Source of the DNA: Candidatus Freyrarchaeum guaymasense
GTDB lineage: Archaea > Asgardarchaeota > Jordarchaeia > Jordarchaeales > Freyrarchaeaceae
Assembly (NCBI GenBank): GCA_030587405.1
Contig: JAUQZD010000053.1
Coordinates: 1 to 44,007, forward strand
DNA length: 44,007 nucleotides
Direction: 5' to 3'
Positions 32,147 through 40,960 of the stretch are shown here, one piece after another. A program made the translations under genes and the position numbers. The first letter of the stretch is position 1; each line of letters begins with the position of its first letter. A model generated the notes under the pieces. The model saw only the letters and a program-made list of their open reading frames with translations, was not told the DNA's origin and did no database searches.

Positions 32147-33199
32147 GTGCTTTCCTTCGGAGAGGTGAGGGCGGCCTTAAGGCTATTCCGTAACGTCCCC
32201 CTTCTACGCCTGTGGATCCCTAAGCTGACCGACGTCGTCTCAGCTTTGCAGCTCATCATCTGCCTCGAGAAGCTCGGCGTCTTAGGATTTACGAGCACGC
32301 CTCGAAGCCTTGAAGAAATCTCAAGCTTCCTCGGCGGAGTTAAGAGGACAGACCTCCTCCAAGACATTTTTGAAACTCTGAAGGAACTTAAGGTTTTTAG
32401 GGTAGTTGACGGCAAATACGTGGTAAACTGGTGGATGGTTGAAAAGTTTTTTCGCCTAAAGGCTAAACACCCAGCCCTTAAACCATTTAACGTAACGTTC
32501 CAAGGTGTTGAACACATGGCTTACCGTGCAGCCCTCACCGTCCTGAGAGGCGGGAAAGTCGATCTAACCTCGCCCGAAATAGCAACGATCTTCTACTTTC
32601 AAACCCATCACCCAGTCTTCGACATAGGCCGCCGCGCCCTCCTAGACTTGGGCGGTGGCAAGTCCCTCAAGGGAAAGACCATTCTGGACGTTGGATGTGG
32701 CTTCGGAGCCGAGCCAGTCACCATCCTTGACTATCTCGACTTCGACTGTAACCTCATATGCATCGACTTCTCCCCCAACGTTGTGGACGAGTGCATGCAC
32801 ACGCCCGTAGAAAGGATCGCCGGGAAGCCTCTCCCCTCACCTAAACTCCTAATGGAGCTTGAAAACGTCAGCTTCGTCACGGTCGACCCCTCCGCTGAGA
32901 GGTGGCCTATTCCAGACGAGTCAGTGGATGTCGCCTTCACCTTCTCCTACCTTCACCGCTGCGACCATCCTCAAAGGGCTATACGAGAGTGCGCCAGAAT
33001 ACTTAAAAGGAACGGAAGGTTCCTCCTAACCACCATGATAAAGAAAGGCGAGAAGCTAACCGTTACAGACGTGGCTATCAGGCTATTCGGAGGAAACAGG
33101 TCCTACTCGAGGAGAGAAATCAGGAAATTTCTGCGTAATGCCGGTCTCGAAGACGTTAAAATACGTTTCTCGTTCTTCGTTACTGCGAGGAAGAGCTAG
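32147..33199 (+). CDS. Winged-helix/SAM-dependent methyltransferase (copy 2)
   Basis: 350 residues, a paralogue of 2089-3147. The winged-helix part reads CLEKLGVLGFTSTPRSLEEI; the SAM part has an intact motif I (ILDVGCGFGAEPVTILDYLD), acidic CIDFSPNVVDEC, DESVDVAFTFSYLHR and CARILKRNGRFLLTT. Shared oddities with copy 1 (KGKTILD, LDFDCxL, VDEC) show common ancestry, but this copy keeps the glycine loop. GTG 32147 behind GGAGGG (32135-32140) is preferred to ATG 32126, which lies before the predicted transcript start. Monocistronic. Substrate unknown; O- or S-methylation of a small molecule is the family norm. Confidence 0.82.
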   Translation: MLSFGEVRAALRLFRNVPLLRLWIPKLTDVVSALQLIICLEKLGVLGFTSTPRSLEEISSFLGGVKRTDLLQDIFETLKELKVFRVVDGKYVVNWWMVEKFFRLKAKHPALKPFNVTFQGVEHMAYRAALTVLRGGKVDLTSPEIATIFYFQTHHPVFDIGRRALLDLGGGKSLKGKTILDVGCGFGAEPVTILDYLDFDCNLICIDFSPNVVDECMHTPVERIAGKPLPSPKLLMELENVSFVTVDPSAERWPIPDESVDVAFTFSYLHRCDHPQRAIRECARILKRNGRFLLTTMIKKGEKLTVTDVAIRLFGGNRSYSRREIRKFLRNAGLEDVKIRFSFFVTARKS

Positions 33200-33419
33200 T
33201 AGACTTCTCTATTACTCCGGGTTGGCCTTAATGTGACTTTCATCACCATTTCCCCTTCGCCGCCTGACTTGCGGGCGGTCTCCACGCTCCTCATCGAGCG
33301 CAGATCCGTGGAGTTCGCTCCCCTCGCCACCGTCACCGTAGCCCTACTTCAAAAGGCTTAAGCATCGGGAAAGGTCTACTACTGCGGACATGCACCAGCA
33401 CCCATGAAAAGAGACTGCT

Positions 33420-34910
33420 TCACGAGGTAAGCTCCCCCTCCCCTCCTCCCCCTCCACGCTCCCTGAGGAACTTCTCCCCCTTCGGGGTCACAAGTATCAT
33501 GTTACCCTTTATTTCTATAAGGTTCCTACTTACTGCTTCCCTAATCAGAAGCAATGTGATCTCCCTGTTAGAAACCTTCTCTTTGATGTTAAGTACCGGT
33601 ATGTCGTCGCAGGTTAGTCGTCGGCGAGATGCCATCTGGAGAAGTTCATGTAGGGTGTCGTCGACGTCTTCAAGCTCTACTTTAAGCCCTCGCAGCACGC
33701 ATATGAAAAGCTCTTCCTCCGGCTCGGTGACTGCCGGTTTAACCTTCATGAACCTGCTTAACCCAAGCGCAGCCACCAGCGTGGTTACAACGGATATTAC
33801 CACGAAGAGCGTGTAGGTGTTAGACGCTATCAGGCGTGAGCTAAGGCCAACCTCGGCTATGGCGATCCCCACGCTTAAACGGACGTTCATCGCAAACCCT
33901 ACTCCTATGGAATCCCTCCTTTTCAGCTTGGCAGCTATGGACGCTACGTATCCCCCTGCAAGCTTCGACGCGAACGCCAGCCCTAAAGCTAGGGCAAGTG
34001 CTATGGCGGCTAGGGCCTCCGCCTCCAGCCCTGTTATGTTAGCCTTTAACCCTATGGTGAAGAAGAAGACTGGTATGAGGAGGCCGTAGCCTATGGTCGT
34101 AATCTTCGGGTACACTATATCGTAGAACTCTGGGTTAACGGTCGCAGCCTCCCTGAGGGCTAGCCCGGCTAGGAATGCCCCTATCACAGCATGGAATGAA
34201 AGGACCTCGGCTACCACGACCAGTGCAAGCATGAGAAGTATGGTGAGTCTGACCTCGAACTCCTCCACCCTTTTCTCTCCAACCTTTTTAATCACCTTCT
34301 CTATCCCTTTAGGGAGTAAGCGTACTATGACTAGGAAGATCAGGATCTCCCCGACGAAGAGGGCTACCCCCCAGGGTGAGATCTGGAGAGGAAGCGGAAA
34401 CCCCGGAATTAGAGGGGTGAATATGCTGACTATTAAGGCCATCCCCAGAAGGCTTAACACCTCATCTACTATTGCCCCTCCAATCATGATGTGCACCAGT
34501 CGCCTGTCAGCATACCTTCTAAGGATGGGTATTAGAACCCCCGCCGACCCCGCCGAGAACAGGAAAGCCAAAAGCATCGCCTCAACAAAGCTATAGAGTG
34601 ATGTCGAGAGGGCAAACGCTAAGCCCACGGTCAACGGCAGTATGAAGCTGGCGGCTCCCACTAAAATTATAGCTTTAAAATCCTCCCTTATGATCTCTGG
34701 GTCAGACTCCAAACCTGCCAGAAACATTAAGAAGACGAGGCCAAGCGCCCCTATGAATGAAAGCCACTCATACTCGTTCCTAATTAAGCCCAGCCCATAA
34801 GGGCCAATGATAAAGCCGACTAAGAACTCCGCTATGACACCTGGAATCCCGACTCGCGTAGCTAAGAGCGGAGCCACCACTATGGAAAGAGCTACCACGC
34901 CGAGAACCAT
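33420..34910 (-). CDS. CPA2/KefB-type cation-proton antiporter
   Basis: A 496-residue Na+/H+ or K+/H+ exchanger. Twelve or thirteen membrane segments span residues about 1-385; the family's ion-site region is GGAIVDEVLSLLGMAL (acidic pair in the fifth/sixth helix) and FHAVIGAFLAGLAL precedes the second half. GSAGVLIPILRRYAD matches the broken-helix element. The C-terminal 110 residues form a soluble domain, not RCK/TrkA-N, ending in a winged-helix-like stretch (LLIREAVSRNLIEIKGNMILV) and a glycine-rich tail, possibly regulatory. ATG 34910 (GGAG 10-13 nt upstream) is preferred over an in-frame GTG at 34943 whose extra residues fit no family start. Confidence 0.88.
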   Translation of the reverse strand: MVLGVVALSIVVAPLLATRVGIPGVIAEFLVGFIIGPYGLGLIRNEYEWLSFIGALGLVFLMFLAGLESDPEIIREDFKAIILVGAASFILPLTVGLAFALSTSLYSFVEAMLLAFLFSAGSAGVLIPILRRYADRRLVHIMIGGAIVDEVLSLLGMALIVSIFTPLIPGFPLPLQISPWGVALFVGEILIFLVIVRLLPKGIEKVIKKVGEKRVEEFEVRLTILLMLALVVVAEVLSFHAVIGAFLAGLALREAATVNPEFYDIVYPKITTIGYGLLIPVFFFTIGLKANITGLEAEALAAIALALALGLAFASKLAGGYVASIAAKLKRRDSIGVGFAMNVRLSVGIAIAEVGLSSRLIASNTYTLFVVISVVTTLVAALGLSRFMKVKPAVTEPEEELFICVLRGLKVELEDVDDTLHELLQMASRRRLTCDDIPVLNIKEKVSNREITLLLIREAVSRNLIEIKGNMILVTPKGEKFLRERGGGGGEGELTS

Positions 34911-35733
34911 GAACTCGGACTCCAACGCCACCCAACACCACACGTTCTTTCCAAGTGAAAAACATAGGGAAAACAGGAGGATAAGCAGTTTAAATTTCTA
35001 GCCGTCAAGAGTTCCCGGCAGTTCCCGCAAGGTTGAAAAAGCTTGCCCCCCGGGGGGCTTCACAGATACGCCTTCGTACTTTCTCGTCTTGGTTACAGAG
35101 GATAGCTCTCGTCCCGCAACCAGTCCGGGTTACACTTAACCCTCGAACAATTTAAACCTTACTTTTCACTACCCTTCATAAAATCATTTCTTCTTCATCT
35201 CACCATTCTCCTAAGGTGGTTTAGCGAGTCCTATGTGAAAAGGTCTTCAACGCTTGAAGCCTAACCATTGGCTTTGCTGCAGTTTCCACCAAGACGTGCT
35301 GGGGAAATCCTGCATCCGCCTCGGCAGCAATATTCCTTCTAGGATTCACCTCACTTCTCCACCCTCCTCCGCCTATCACTTAACTCCTACCTTCACGTCG
35401 CCTTCCGCTTTAAAGCTGTGGTTATTTCCAGACCTAAAAAGAAGGTTGAAAAACCTCTTAGCACACTCATATCCGTTTTCATGTAGAAACTTCTTTGGAA
35501 GCCGAATTGGAGTCCAGACGCCACCTAACAAGCCCTTAGGGGAGGTAAATAGTTTAAAGCCGATGGAGTCGACAAGCCCTTATAGCGTTTCTGCGTTTGG
35601 ATGCGGTGCGTCGGATGCGGCGTGGGCACCCAGAGTTTAAGCGTCGCCAGCCACCGTTTTAAGCCGCTTCGTCTGCTTCAGCTTAGAGGGGGTTTAAGCC
35701 GTAGCTATCACCGCTTGGCGTCCACACCGCTTT
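34911..35733. other. Gene-free region with GC palindrome
   Basis: About 820 bp without a gene I can support. It contains the palindrome at 35045-35058. On the minus strand a frame about 88 codons long runs from about 35670 to 35405 (PIRLPKKFLHENGYECAKRF) with no good start; it may be a decayed gene end or chance. Confidence 0.35.
35045..35058. repeat. Perfect 14-bp GC palindrome
   Basis: GCCCCCCGGGGGGC in an otherwise AT-moderate intergenic region upstream of the antiporter gene. It would form a strong structure in RNA or single-stranded DNA, or serve as a binding site. Confidence 0.8.
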
Positions 35734-36696
35734 TCATGGTTGTTGGAGGGTTCCTGTACTGATTTTCCTTTCTCTTAGCTCTTTCAGGGATAGCTCCTCC
35801 TTCTCCGGCGCTTTCAGGTGGAAGAGGGCTATTCCAGCCACCGTTATGAGGGCGCCGACAACTTGCAAGGGAACTATGTATTCCACCTTTAAAATTGCGG
35901 CGAAGAGCATTGCGAAAAGGGGCTGACTTAGAAGGAGGACTCCAGCCATTGTCGGGGAGATGTAGTTAAGCCCGTCTATGAGGAGGTACGTGGGGAGGAT
36001 AACTGTTAGGAAGGTGAAGAGGAATATTCCAGCCAGAACCGGCAGTGTGAGGGGTGCCCCCACCCTTAGAGGCGTGGACGTGAGCGCTGCAAGTTCGGGT
36101 ATGGCTACGGGTGCGAGGGCTACGCTGCTGATGGTGAATATGAGCGTTGTGAGGGTGGCTTCGTCCACGTTCTCCAGCGACTTCTTAGTGACAACGTTAT
36201 TCGTGGAGAAGCCGATCATGGCCAGCACCGCAGCCACCTCAGCCAGCACGCTACCCGTCTCCATGGAGAAACGTGACATGTGGAAAATCAGTATTCCAGC
36301 TATGGCGACCAGCATGCCGGCTATTTGAGGCCTATTTAGTTTTTCCGCGAAGACGAGGAAGCTGAGAATTGCAACCATGATGGGGGAGAAGGAGTTCACC
36401 ATGACTGGGAGGGATGGGGAGCCGTGGTCGACCGCGTAGTAGAAAAGGATTCGGGCTGAGCCGAAGAGGACTACTGGGGCCAGCGCCCACTTCAGGAATG
36501 GTTTGATGCGGCTTATGCTTCCGTCAATTATTTTGAATGGTAGAATGGCTATTCCGGGGACGGCTGCCATGAAGGAGTACGTTAAAATGCTGAAGTCGTA
36601 AAGGTTGAAGAAGAGCTTGGAGCCAGCGGTCGTTAACGCGTACAATGCGGAGCAAAGCGTCACAAGAAACACTCCACTCGATCTCAATGGGATCAC
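35734..36696 (-). CDS. EamA/DMT-family transporter
   Basis: 320 residues with ten hydrophobic helices in two EamA halves (first about 5-140, containing LSFLVFAEKLNRPQIAGMLV; second about 155-295, containing LLLSQPLFAMLFAAILKVE and PLQVVGALITVAGI). The pattern xAEKLNRPQ/GxxLIxxGI is diagnostic of drug/metabolite transporters that export amino acids or other small metabolites. The C-terminal 25 residues are charged and cytoplasmic. GTG start at 36696 has no evident ribosome site; a TTG three codons on is possible. Isolated gene. Confidence 0.85.
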   Translation of the reverse strand: MIPLRSSGVFLVTLCSALYALTTAGSKLFFNLYDFSILTYSFMAAVPGIAILPFKIIDGSISRIKPFLKWALAPVVLFGSARILFYYAVDHGSPSLPVMVNSFSPIMVAILSFLVFAEKLNRPQIAGMLVAIAGILIFHMSRFSMETGSVLAEVAAVLAMIGFSTNNVVTKKSLENVDEATLTTLIFTISSVALAPVAIPELAALTSTPLRVGAPLTLPVLAGIFLFTFLTVILPTYLLIDGLNYISPTMAGVLLLSQPLFAMLFAAILKVEYIVPLQVVGALITVAGIALFHLKAPEKEELSLKELRERKISTGTLQQP

Positions 36697-36975
36697 CGTG
36701 AAACTTTGAAGAATGTGGATGGAAAAGCCTCAAAAAGGTTTCGAAGCAAACGGGGCTTCACGAGTCAAATGCAGGGTCGCCGTGAGGCAAAATTGGGGGA
36801 CACTATACGAAGTGGAGGAAGGTTAGTGCAGCTACCCGTATTCAGCGTTTGCAGGGTTAAGTCTCCTTCAACTCGTTTTCGCAACACTCGTGAAAATTTT
36901 GGGAGTTCCATGATGGTTTGCGCCGACCGTCACCCGACGGCCGGGAGAGGGTGAAGGATGCCGCTGTGTGGACCA

Positions 36976-37695
36976 TCATTTAGCTTTCCCCCTCTTACTT
37001 ATTTCATCCAGGACTGTGAATATTTCGGAGAGGGATGAGATTTCGTAGTCTGGTATTTCCTCCGAGCTCTTCGGCTCCTCTGAACGGTGCTCCCCCCTCC
37101 TGATCCTAACCGTTATTAGCCCTGCCCTTTTAGCGGGCCGGATTTCCGTGTTGAGGCGGCAGCCAACATAGACCGCCTCCCCGTGTGACACGTTAAATGG
37201 TTTTAAGGCTTCCTCGAACACCTTTGGCTCTAGGCGTTCACATCCAACCTCCATGGAGATGACTACGTGGTGGAATATGTGCTGCAGCCCGAGGCGGATC
37301 AGCTTCTCCCACTGCTTAACAGGGTTTCCCGGGGACGCCACCCCTATCCTGTAGCCTTGCTCCCTCAACTTTATCAGGGTTGGCACGGTGTCAGGGTATG
37401 GTCTAAGGTAGGCGAACTTCGTGTCATGGTAGGCTGCGACGGCTGCAGCTATTATCCTCGAACTCACCTTTAACCCTAGCCGTTCGAGGGTTCTGTCAAA
37501 GTGTTTGCCATAGTCCCGCCCGTACTCGGCTACGACGCTCTTAAGCACGTTAAAAGTCGTTTCCGGGTCGACCGGTAGGCCTGCCTCAACCATGGCCCTG
37601 ACGGCGTTCATCCTTGCAAGGTATGCTTGAAGGGAGGAGTCGTAAAGGACGTCGTCGATGCTGAAGAGGACGCATCTAACGGGCAAGCCTCTCAC
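36976..37695 (-). CDS. HAD-family protein lacking catalytic nucleophile
   Basis: 239 residues closely resembling the archaeal HAD subgroup with motif I FFDLDDTLYD and KQWEKLIRLGL. Here motif I is LFSIDDVLYD, so the nucleophile Asp is Ser12 and Thr is Val; motif II keeps ASPGNPVKQW; motif III keeps Lys in LEPKVFEEAL; motif IV is VYVGCRLNTEI, where active enzymes have VGDRLxxDI. Loss of the nucleophile and the Mg2+ Asp means it should not work as a phosphatase. It overlaps the SIS gene by four bases (GTGA), so it is co-translated with a sugar-phosphate isomerase and may act as a binding or regulatory subunit (inference). Confidence 0.85.
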   Translation of the reverse strand: MRGLPVRCVLFSIDDVLYDSSLQAYLARMNAVRAMVEAGLPVDPETTFNVLKSVVAEYGRDYGKHFDRTLERLGLKVSSRIIAAAVAAYHDTKFAYLRPYPDTVPTLIKLREQGYRIGVASPGNPVKQWEKLIRLGLQHIFHHVVISMEVGCERLEPKVFEEALKPFNVSHGEAVYVGCRLNTEIRPAKRAGLITVRIRRGEHRSEEPKSSEEIPDYEISSLSEIFTVLDEISKRGKAK

Positions 37696-38738
37696 CTTAC
37701 AACCTTCGCTAGCTTTTCAGGGTTATCGGGGTTCAACCCCTTTGCAACGGAGAGATAGTAGGAGAAGAGTTGGAGGGGGATGACGAAGAATATGGGGGAA
37801 AGAATTTGTTCAACTACGGGTGGAACGAGGATGCAGCGTTCCCATCCCTCCTGGTCCGTTAGGAGGACTACAGGGGCTTTAAGCTTTTCGAAGCGGTGTG
37901 CTAGGCTGACGCATGCCCCCATGTGCTCGCGGGATGGAACTATTATCATCACAGGGGTTTTCTCGTCTACGAGCTGCATGGGTCCATGAAGAAACTCTCT
38001 GGTAGCGAAGCCCTCGGCGAAAACGTTCGCGGCTTCCTTAAGCTTTAACGCCCCCTCTAAGGCTGTCGCGTAGTTTGGCCCGGTCCCAAGGATGAAGAAA
38101 AACTCTGTGCCCTTAAACTCCTCAGCGAGCCTTTCAACCTGACCGCTGGAAGACTTAACTGTTTCGTCTATCTGGCTTGGCAGCCTTGAAAAGAAGCCTT
38201 TAACCTTGCCAGCCTCCTCTCTACCCTTAGCCTCCCCTAGGGATGAGGAGAGGAGGTATATTGCAACCAGCTGTGAAATGTACGTTTTAGTTGCCGTTAC
38301 GGCTTTCTCCTCCCCAGCGGCTGTTTGGAGGACGTGGTCTGAGAGGGCGGCTAGACTGCTCTCAGGGGTGCTCGTGACGGCTACAACCTTTGCCCCGCGC
38401 TCCTTCGCGTACCTGGCTGCGTCCACGGTGTTCACGCTTTCACCCGACTGGGAGACCGCTACTACCAGCGTTTCGGAGCTGACGGGGGACGCCCAGTGGC
38501 GGAACTCGGATGCGGGAACAGGGGACGAGAACACGCCTGCAAGCCGGCCCATAACGTACTGTCCAACCATCGACGCATGGTAGCTTGTCCCACTACCCGT
38601 AAAGTAAACGAATTTGGTAGGGGAGAGGGATGGTGTAAGCTCCTTAAGGCTTTTAGAGACGCTCTCGGCAGTCCTCCTAGCCGCCTCCCCTTCTTCCCAG
38701 ATCTCTCTGAGCATGAAGTGCCGGAGTGAGGCTGTCAA
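37692..38738 (-). CDS. SIS-domain sugar-phosphate isomerase/deaminase (GlmS/AgaS-like)
   Basis: 348 residues, two SIS domains corresponding to the isomerase half of GlmS without the glutaminase half. First domain: VYFTGSGTSYHASMVGQY and VAVSQSGESVNTVDAARYA; second: FILGTGPNYATALEGALKLKE, NVFAEGFATREFLHGPMQLV. The latter includes the Glu and His region used for ring opening and isomerisation. Such stand-alone proteins interconvert or deaminate aminosugar 6-phosphates. TTG start behind GGAG; a second possible start is the Met nine codons in, matching MLREIWEE. It lies 18 bp after the PaaK-like gene and overlaps the HAD pseudoenzyme gene. Confidence 0.87.
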   Translation of the reverse strand: MTASLRHFMLREIWEEGEAARRTAESVSKSLKELTPSLSPTKFVYFTGSGTSYHASMVGQYVMGRLAGVFSSPVPASEFRHWASPVSSETLVVAVSQSGESVNTVDAARYAKERGAKVVAVTSTPESSLAALSDHVLQTAAGEEKAVTATKTYISQLVAIYLLSSSLGEAKGREEAGKVKGFFSRLPSQIDETVKSSSGQVERLAEEFKGTEFFFILGTGPNYATALEGALKLKEAANVFAEGFATREFLHGPMQLVDEKTPVMIIVPSREHMGACVSLAHRFEKLKAPVVLLTDQEGWERCILVPPVVEQILSPIFFVIPLQLFSYYLSVAKGLNPDNPEKLAKVVR

Positions 38739-38756
38739 GGTAACAGCTCCACAATG

Positions 38757-40070
38757 CTACTGAGAGTACTTCTCCAAGAACTCTTTTAAGGCTTCATCGT
38801 ATTCCCTTTGCCCCCTTAAATCTATAATCTTCTTCGCTTTTCTACCTATCTCAGGTATGCTCCCCTTATCAACCCTGCGCACGAACGTTGGGGTGAAGCA
38901 TACTGCGCCGCCAAGCCTCTCAGCCAAGTCCGCCAGCAGCTCAGGCTTGTCCTCGTCCGAGTCTATGTAAAGCTCTATCCTGTCGGCTCCCGACGGATCC
39001 TCCCTGATTACCATGAGGTAGTCCCTTATTCCCTCATGCCTGAAGACAGCCGAGTCTATGGCGAACGGGCTCGTTAGGGCTCCCTTCACCTTTATCAGGC
39101 TGTCCAGCCTGTACTCTGGCGGGAGAACCCTGTAGGTCACCCTTCCACAGCTACACTTATCAGTTATTATGTAAGAGTAGTCCCTTGACCTGTACCGGAT
39201 GGCGAGCGTCCCCGTCCTCGTGAGGGTCGTGAACACAAGCTCTCCCTTCTCGCCTTCCCCGACACGCTCCCCCGTGTCTGGGTCGACGACCTCCACGAAG
39301 GTGTGGTCTTCCGGCCAGTGCACTCCGTAGCGCTCCTCACACTCCGCCCCGCTTCCAGCCTCGCTGAGACCGTACCCTACTCTAACCTCTATGTCCCAGA
39401 GGTCCTCTATCTTCTTCCTCTTCTCTTCGGGAAGAGGCTCCCCCAGAACGTAAGCCCTTTTAAGGCTGCTCTCCTTCGGGTCGCCGAAGAGCTCCTCGTA
39501 AACGTACCCCCATTTAAGTATGAACTGGGGTATGCCTATTATTCCGGTTGGCTTGAAGAACCAGATCATCCCTGCCTGCTGCTTGGCTGTGGGTTGCTTA
39601 CCGGCGGGTATGACGATTGCTCCTATCCTCCTTATGGCTTCGTGTATGTCTATTCCCGCGAAGAACATGCCGTAGGGTGTCGTGTTCTGGATCACGTCTT
39701 TACTAGTGAATCCCGCTGTGATGAGGTTTCTCGCTTCAAGTGAGATTTGGACTTCAACGTCATTGCTCGTGAAGCCTACTACGGTGGGTGTCCCAGACGT
39801 TCCAGAGGTTGTATGGAACACGGATAGGTTCTCGGGGTCTCCTACAGCCCCCATGTGGTCCTTAACTAAGTCTGCTTTGCTGGAGAATGGAAGCTTGACC
39901 AGGTCGTCTGTGGTTTTTATATCGGAAGGCTTTAACCCTGCCTCCTCAAACTTTTTCCTGTATACACGTGTGTTATAGGCGAGCTTAACAACCCTTCTCA
40001 GGAGCTTGTTTTGAAGCTCCTCAAGCTCTCCCCTAGACACCTTTGGCTCTAACAATTGAATCGCCCTCAA
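38757..40070 (-). CDS. Phenylacetate-CoA ligase-like AMP-forming enzyme
   Basis: 437 residues, the length of PaaK-type adenylate-forming ligases, which activate aryl or short acids to CoA thioesters with ATP. Visible motifs: N-terminal LAYNTRVYRKKFEEAGLKPSDI, the P-loop FHTTSGTSGTP, the adenylate motif RVGYGLSEAGSG and GELVFTTLTRTGTLAIRYRSRD. CSCGR near residue 310, a small Cys pair found in many PaaKs, may bind zinc. Placed upstream of the aminosugar isomerase in one operon, it is an odd partner; the acid substrate is not predictable. TTG start at 40070 without a strong ribosome site. Confidence 0.88.
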   Translation of the reverse strand: MRAIQLLEPKVSRGELEELQNKLLRRVVKLAYNTRVYRKKFEEAGLKPSDIKTTDDLVKLPFSSKADLVKDHMGAVGDPENLSVFHTTSGTSGTPTVVGFTSNDVEVQISLEARNLITAGFTSKDVIQNTTPYGMFFAGIDIHEAIRRIGAIVIPAGKQPTAKQQAGMIWFFKPTGIIGIPQFILKWGYVYEELFGDPKESSLKRAYVLGEPLPEEKRKKIEDLWDIEVRVGYGLSEAGSGAECEERYGVHWPEDHTFVEVVDPDTGERVGEGEKGELVFTTLTRTGTLAIRYRSRDYSYIITDKCSCGRVTYRVLPPEYRLDSLIKVKGALTSPFAIDSAVFRHEGIRDYLMVIREDPSGADRIELYIDSDEDKPELLADLAERLGGAVCFTPTFVRRVDKGSIPEIGRKAKKIIDLRGQREYDEALKEFLEKYSQ

Positions 40071-40144
40071 ACCACGATTAAAAGGAATTATTTCTTAAAG
40101 ATTTCCCTTTTCCCCTAATTTTAGCTAAGTTTAAAGAGGGGGAT

Positions 40145-40159
40145 ACGGGGTCTCCCCGT
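40145..40159. other. Short GC hairpin between operons
   Basis: ACGGGG-TCT-CCCCGT, a perfect 6-bp stem just upstream of the minus-strand PaaK operon and the plus-strand DUF3795 relic. No T tract follows; a structured leader or operator is possible. Confidence 0.4.
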
Positions 40160-40278
40160 GCCGAGAATGGCAATGTTATCGTTATACCATCGTTATAATA
40201 CTTCTTGAAGGGAGATCGAAACGTGTATGCGGGCGAATAGTTTGGATGGTGAGGGTTAAAGCTAAGTGGAGGACTACT

Positions 40279-40454
40279 ATGAGCATGGAGTTGGTTGGGT
40301 GCTGTGGGATATATTGTGGTGCTGCCCCTTTTACAGAAGTAATATTCCTGATTTAGCTAGAAGCTTGAAGGATGCCTTGAAGAGTGAGAAGTTCAACAAG
40401 ATCGCCGTAGCCTTTGACCGGGTTGGAGATTACAGGGAGTTTAAAAGTGGTTGA
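40279..40454 (+). pseudogene. DUF3795 fragment, frameshifted
   Basis: From ATG 40279 (7 nt after GGAGG) the frame reads MSMELVGCCGIYCGAAPF; one base over it continues PFYRSNIPDLARSLKDALKS and KIAVAFDRVGDYREFKSG. Inserting one T in GGTGCTGCCCC (about 40319-40329) rejoins them and restores the family's CGxYCGAC start, a probable metal-binding Cys set. The C-terminal Cys clusters of full DUF3795 proteins are missing; the sequence ends 16 bp before a tnpB fragment on the other strand. Confidence 0.62.
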
Positions 40455-40470
40455 ATTTTCTTTCTAAGAG

Positions 40471-40656
40471 TTAAATGTGGGGGTTGCCAGGCAGGGGGAG
40501 GAAAACCCTTTTGCAGCATAAGAAGGTGTAGTAGAACTCCAATCCTACGTGGACGCAGTAGTTGACCATGCCCCTGAATGCCTCAAGGAGCCCGAGAACA
40601 TCTTGCGAGGGCTGAAAGGGAATGCCTATACATTTCACTGCTTTAACCGCTTCCAC
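40471..40656 (-). pseudogene. tnpB N-terminal fragment
   Basis: The minus-strand frame reads AVKCIGIPFQPSQDVLGLLE and AFRGMVNYCVHVGLE, the typical N-terminal helix-turn-helix of TnpB proteins, then changes abruptly into unrelated residues and stops. It is the 5' end of an element, complementary to the 3'-end relics elsewhere. It overlaps the end of the small RHH-like gene just upstream. Confidence 0.65.
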
Positions 40657-40787
40657 TCCTCATACACCTCTAGGAGCTTCGGTATGGCCTCTTCATAGCT
40701 TTGCCTAGGATGGACTTTAAGCTCTGCCAGTTTCTTCAAGGTCGATTTATGGAGAGTTACTGTTGTCTTTCTATCCGTCTTAGACAT
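40635..40787 (-). CDS. Ribbon-helix-helix-like small protein
   Basis: A 50-residue protein too short for usual ORF lists: MSKTDRKTTVTLHKSTLKKL, AELKVHPRQSYEEAIPKLLE, VYEEWKRLKQ. The TTVTLHKSTLKKL strand-helix is the N-terminal DNA-binding part of archaeal RHH antitoxins, and the tail is helical and acidic. It may be an antitoxin or a regulator linked to the adjoining tnpB fragment, whose start it overlaps. The start ATG follows an AT-rich promoter-like stretch (TATTATATG on the minus strand). Confidence 0.6.
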   Translation of the reverse strand: MSKTDRKTTVTLHKSTLKKLAELKVHPRQSYEEAIPKLLEVYEEWKRLKQ

Positions 40788-40960
40788 ATAATACCCTACA
40801 ATGCCAAGACATATTTAAACACGTCTCCTGAAGGCGCAACACCAGAAAACCTAAACACTTTTATCTTCCAACACCCGTAAACGCAACAGAACCCTGAGAG
40901 AAAAAATATAAGAAAGAGGAATTTTTATTTTTGGGAAAAACTCAGGGCGGTGTTGGGAGG

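Noticed and set aside
35041..35140. Possible tRNA in the intergenic region
   Set aside because: No TPsiC-loop consensus (GGTTCRAATCC) or acceptor pairing could be found on either strand.
35254..35670. Plus-strand frame of 128 codons and minus-strand open frame of 88 codons
   Set aside because: Neither has a credible start; the plus frame is low in hydrophobic pattern, the minus one is only suggestive.
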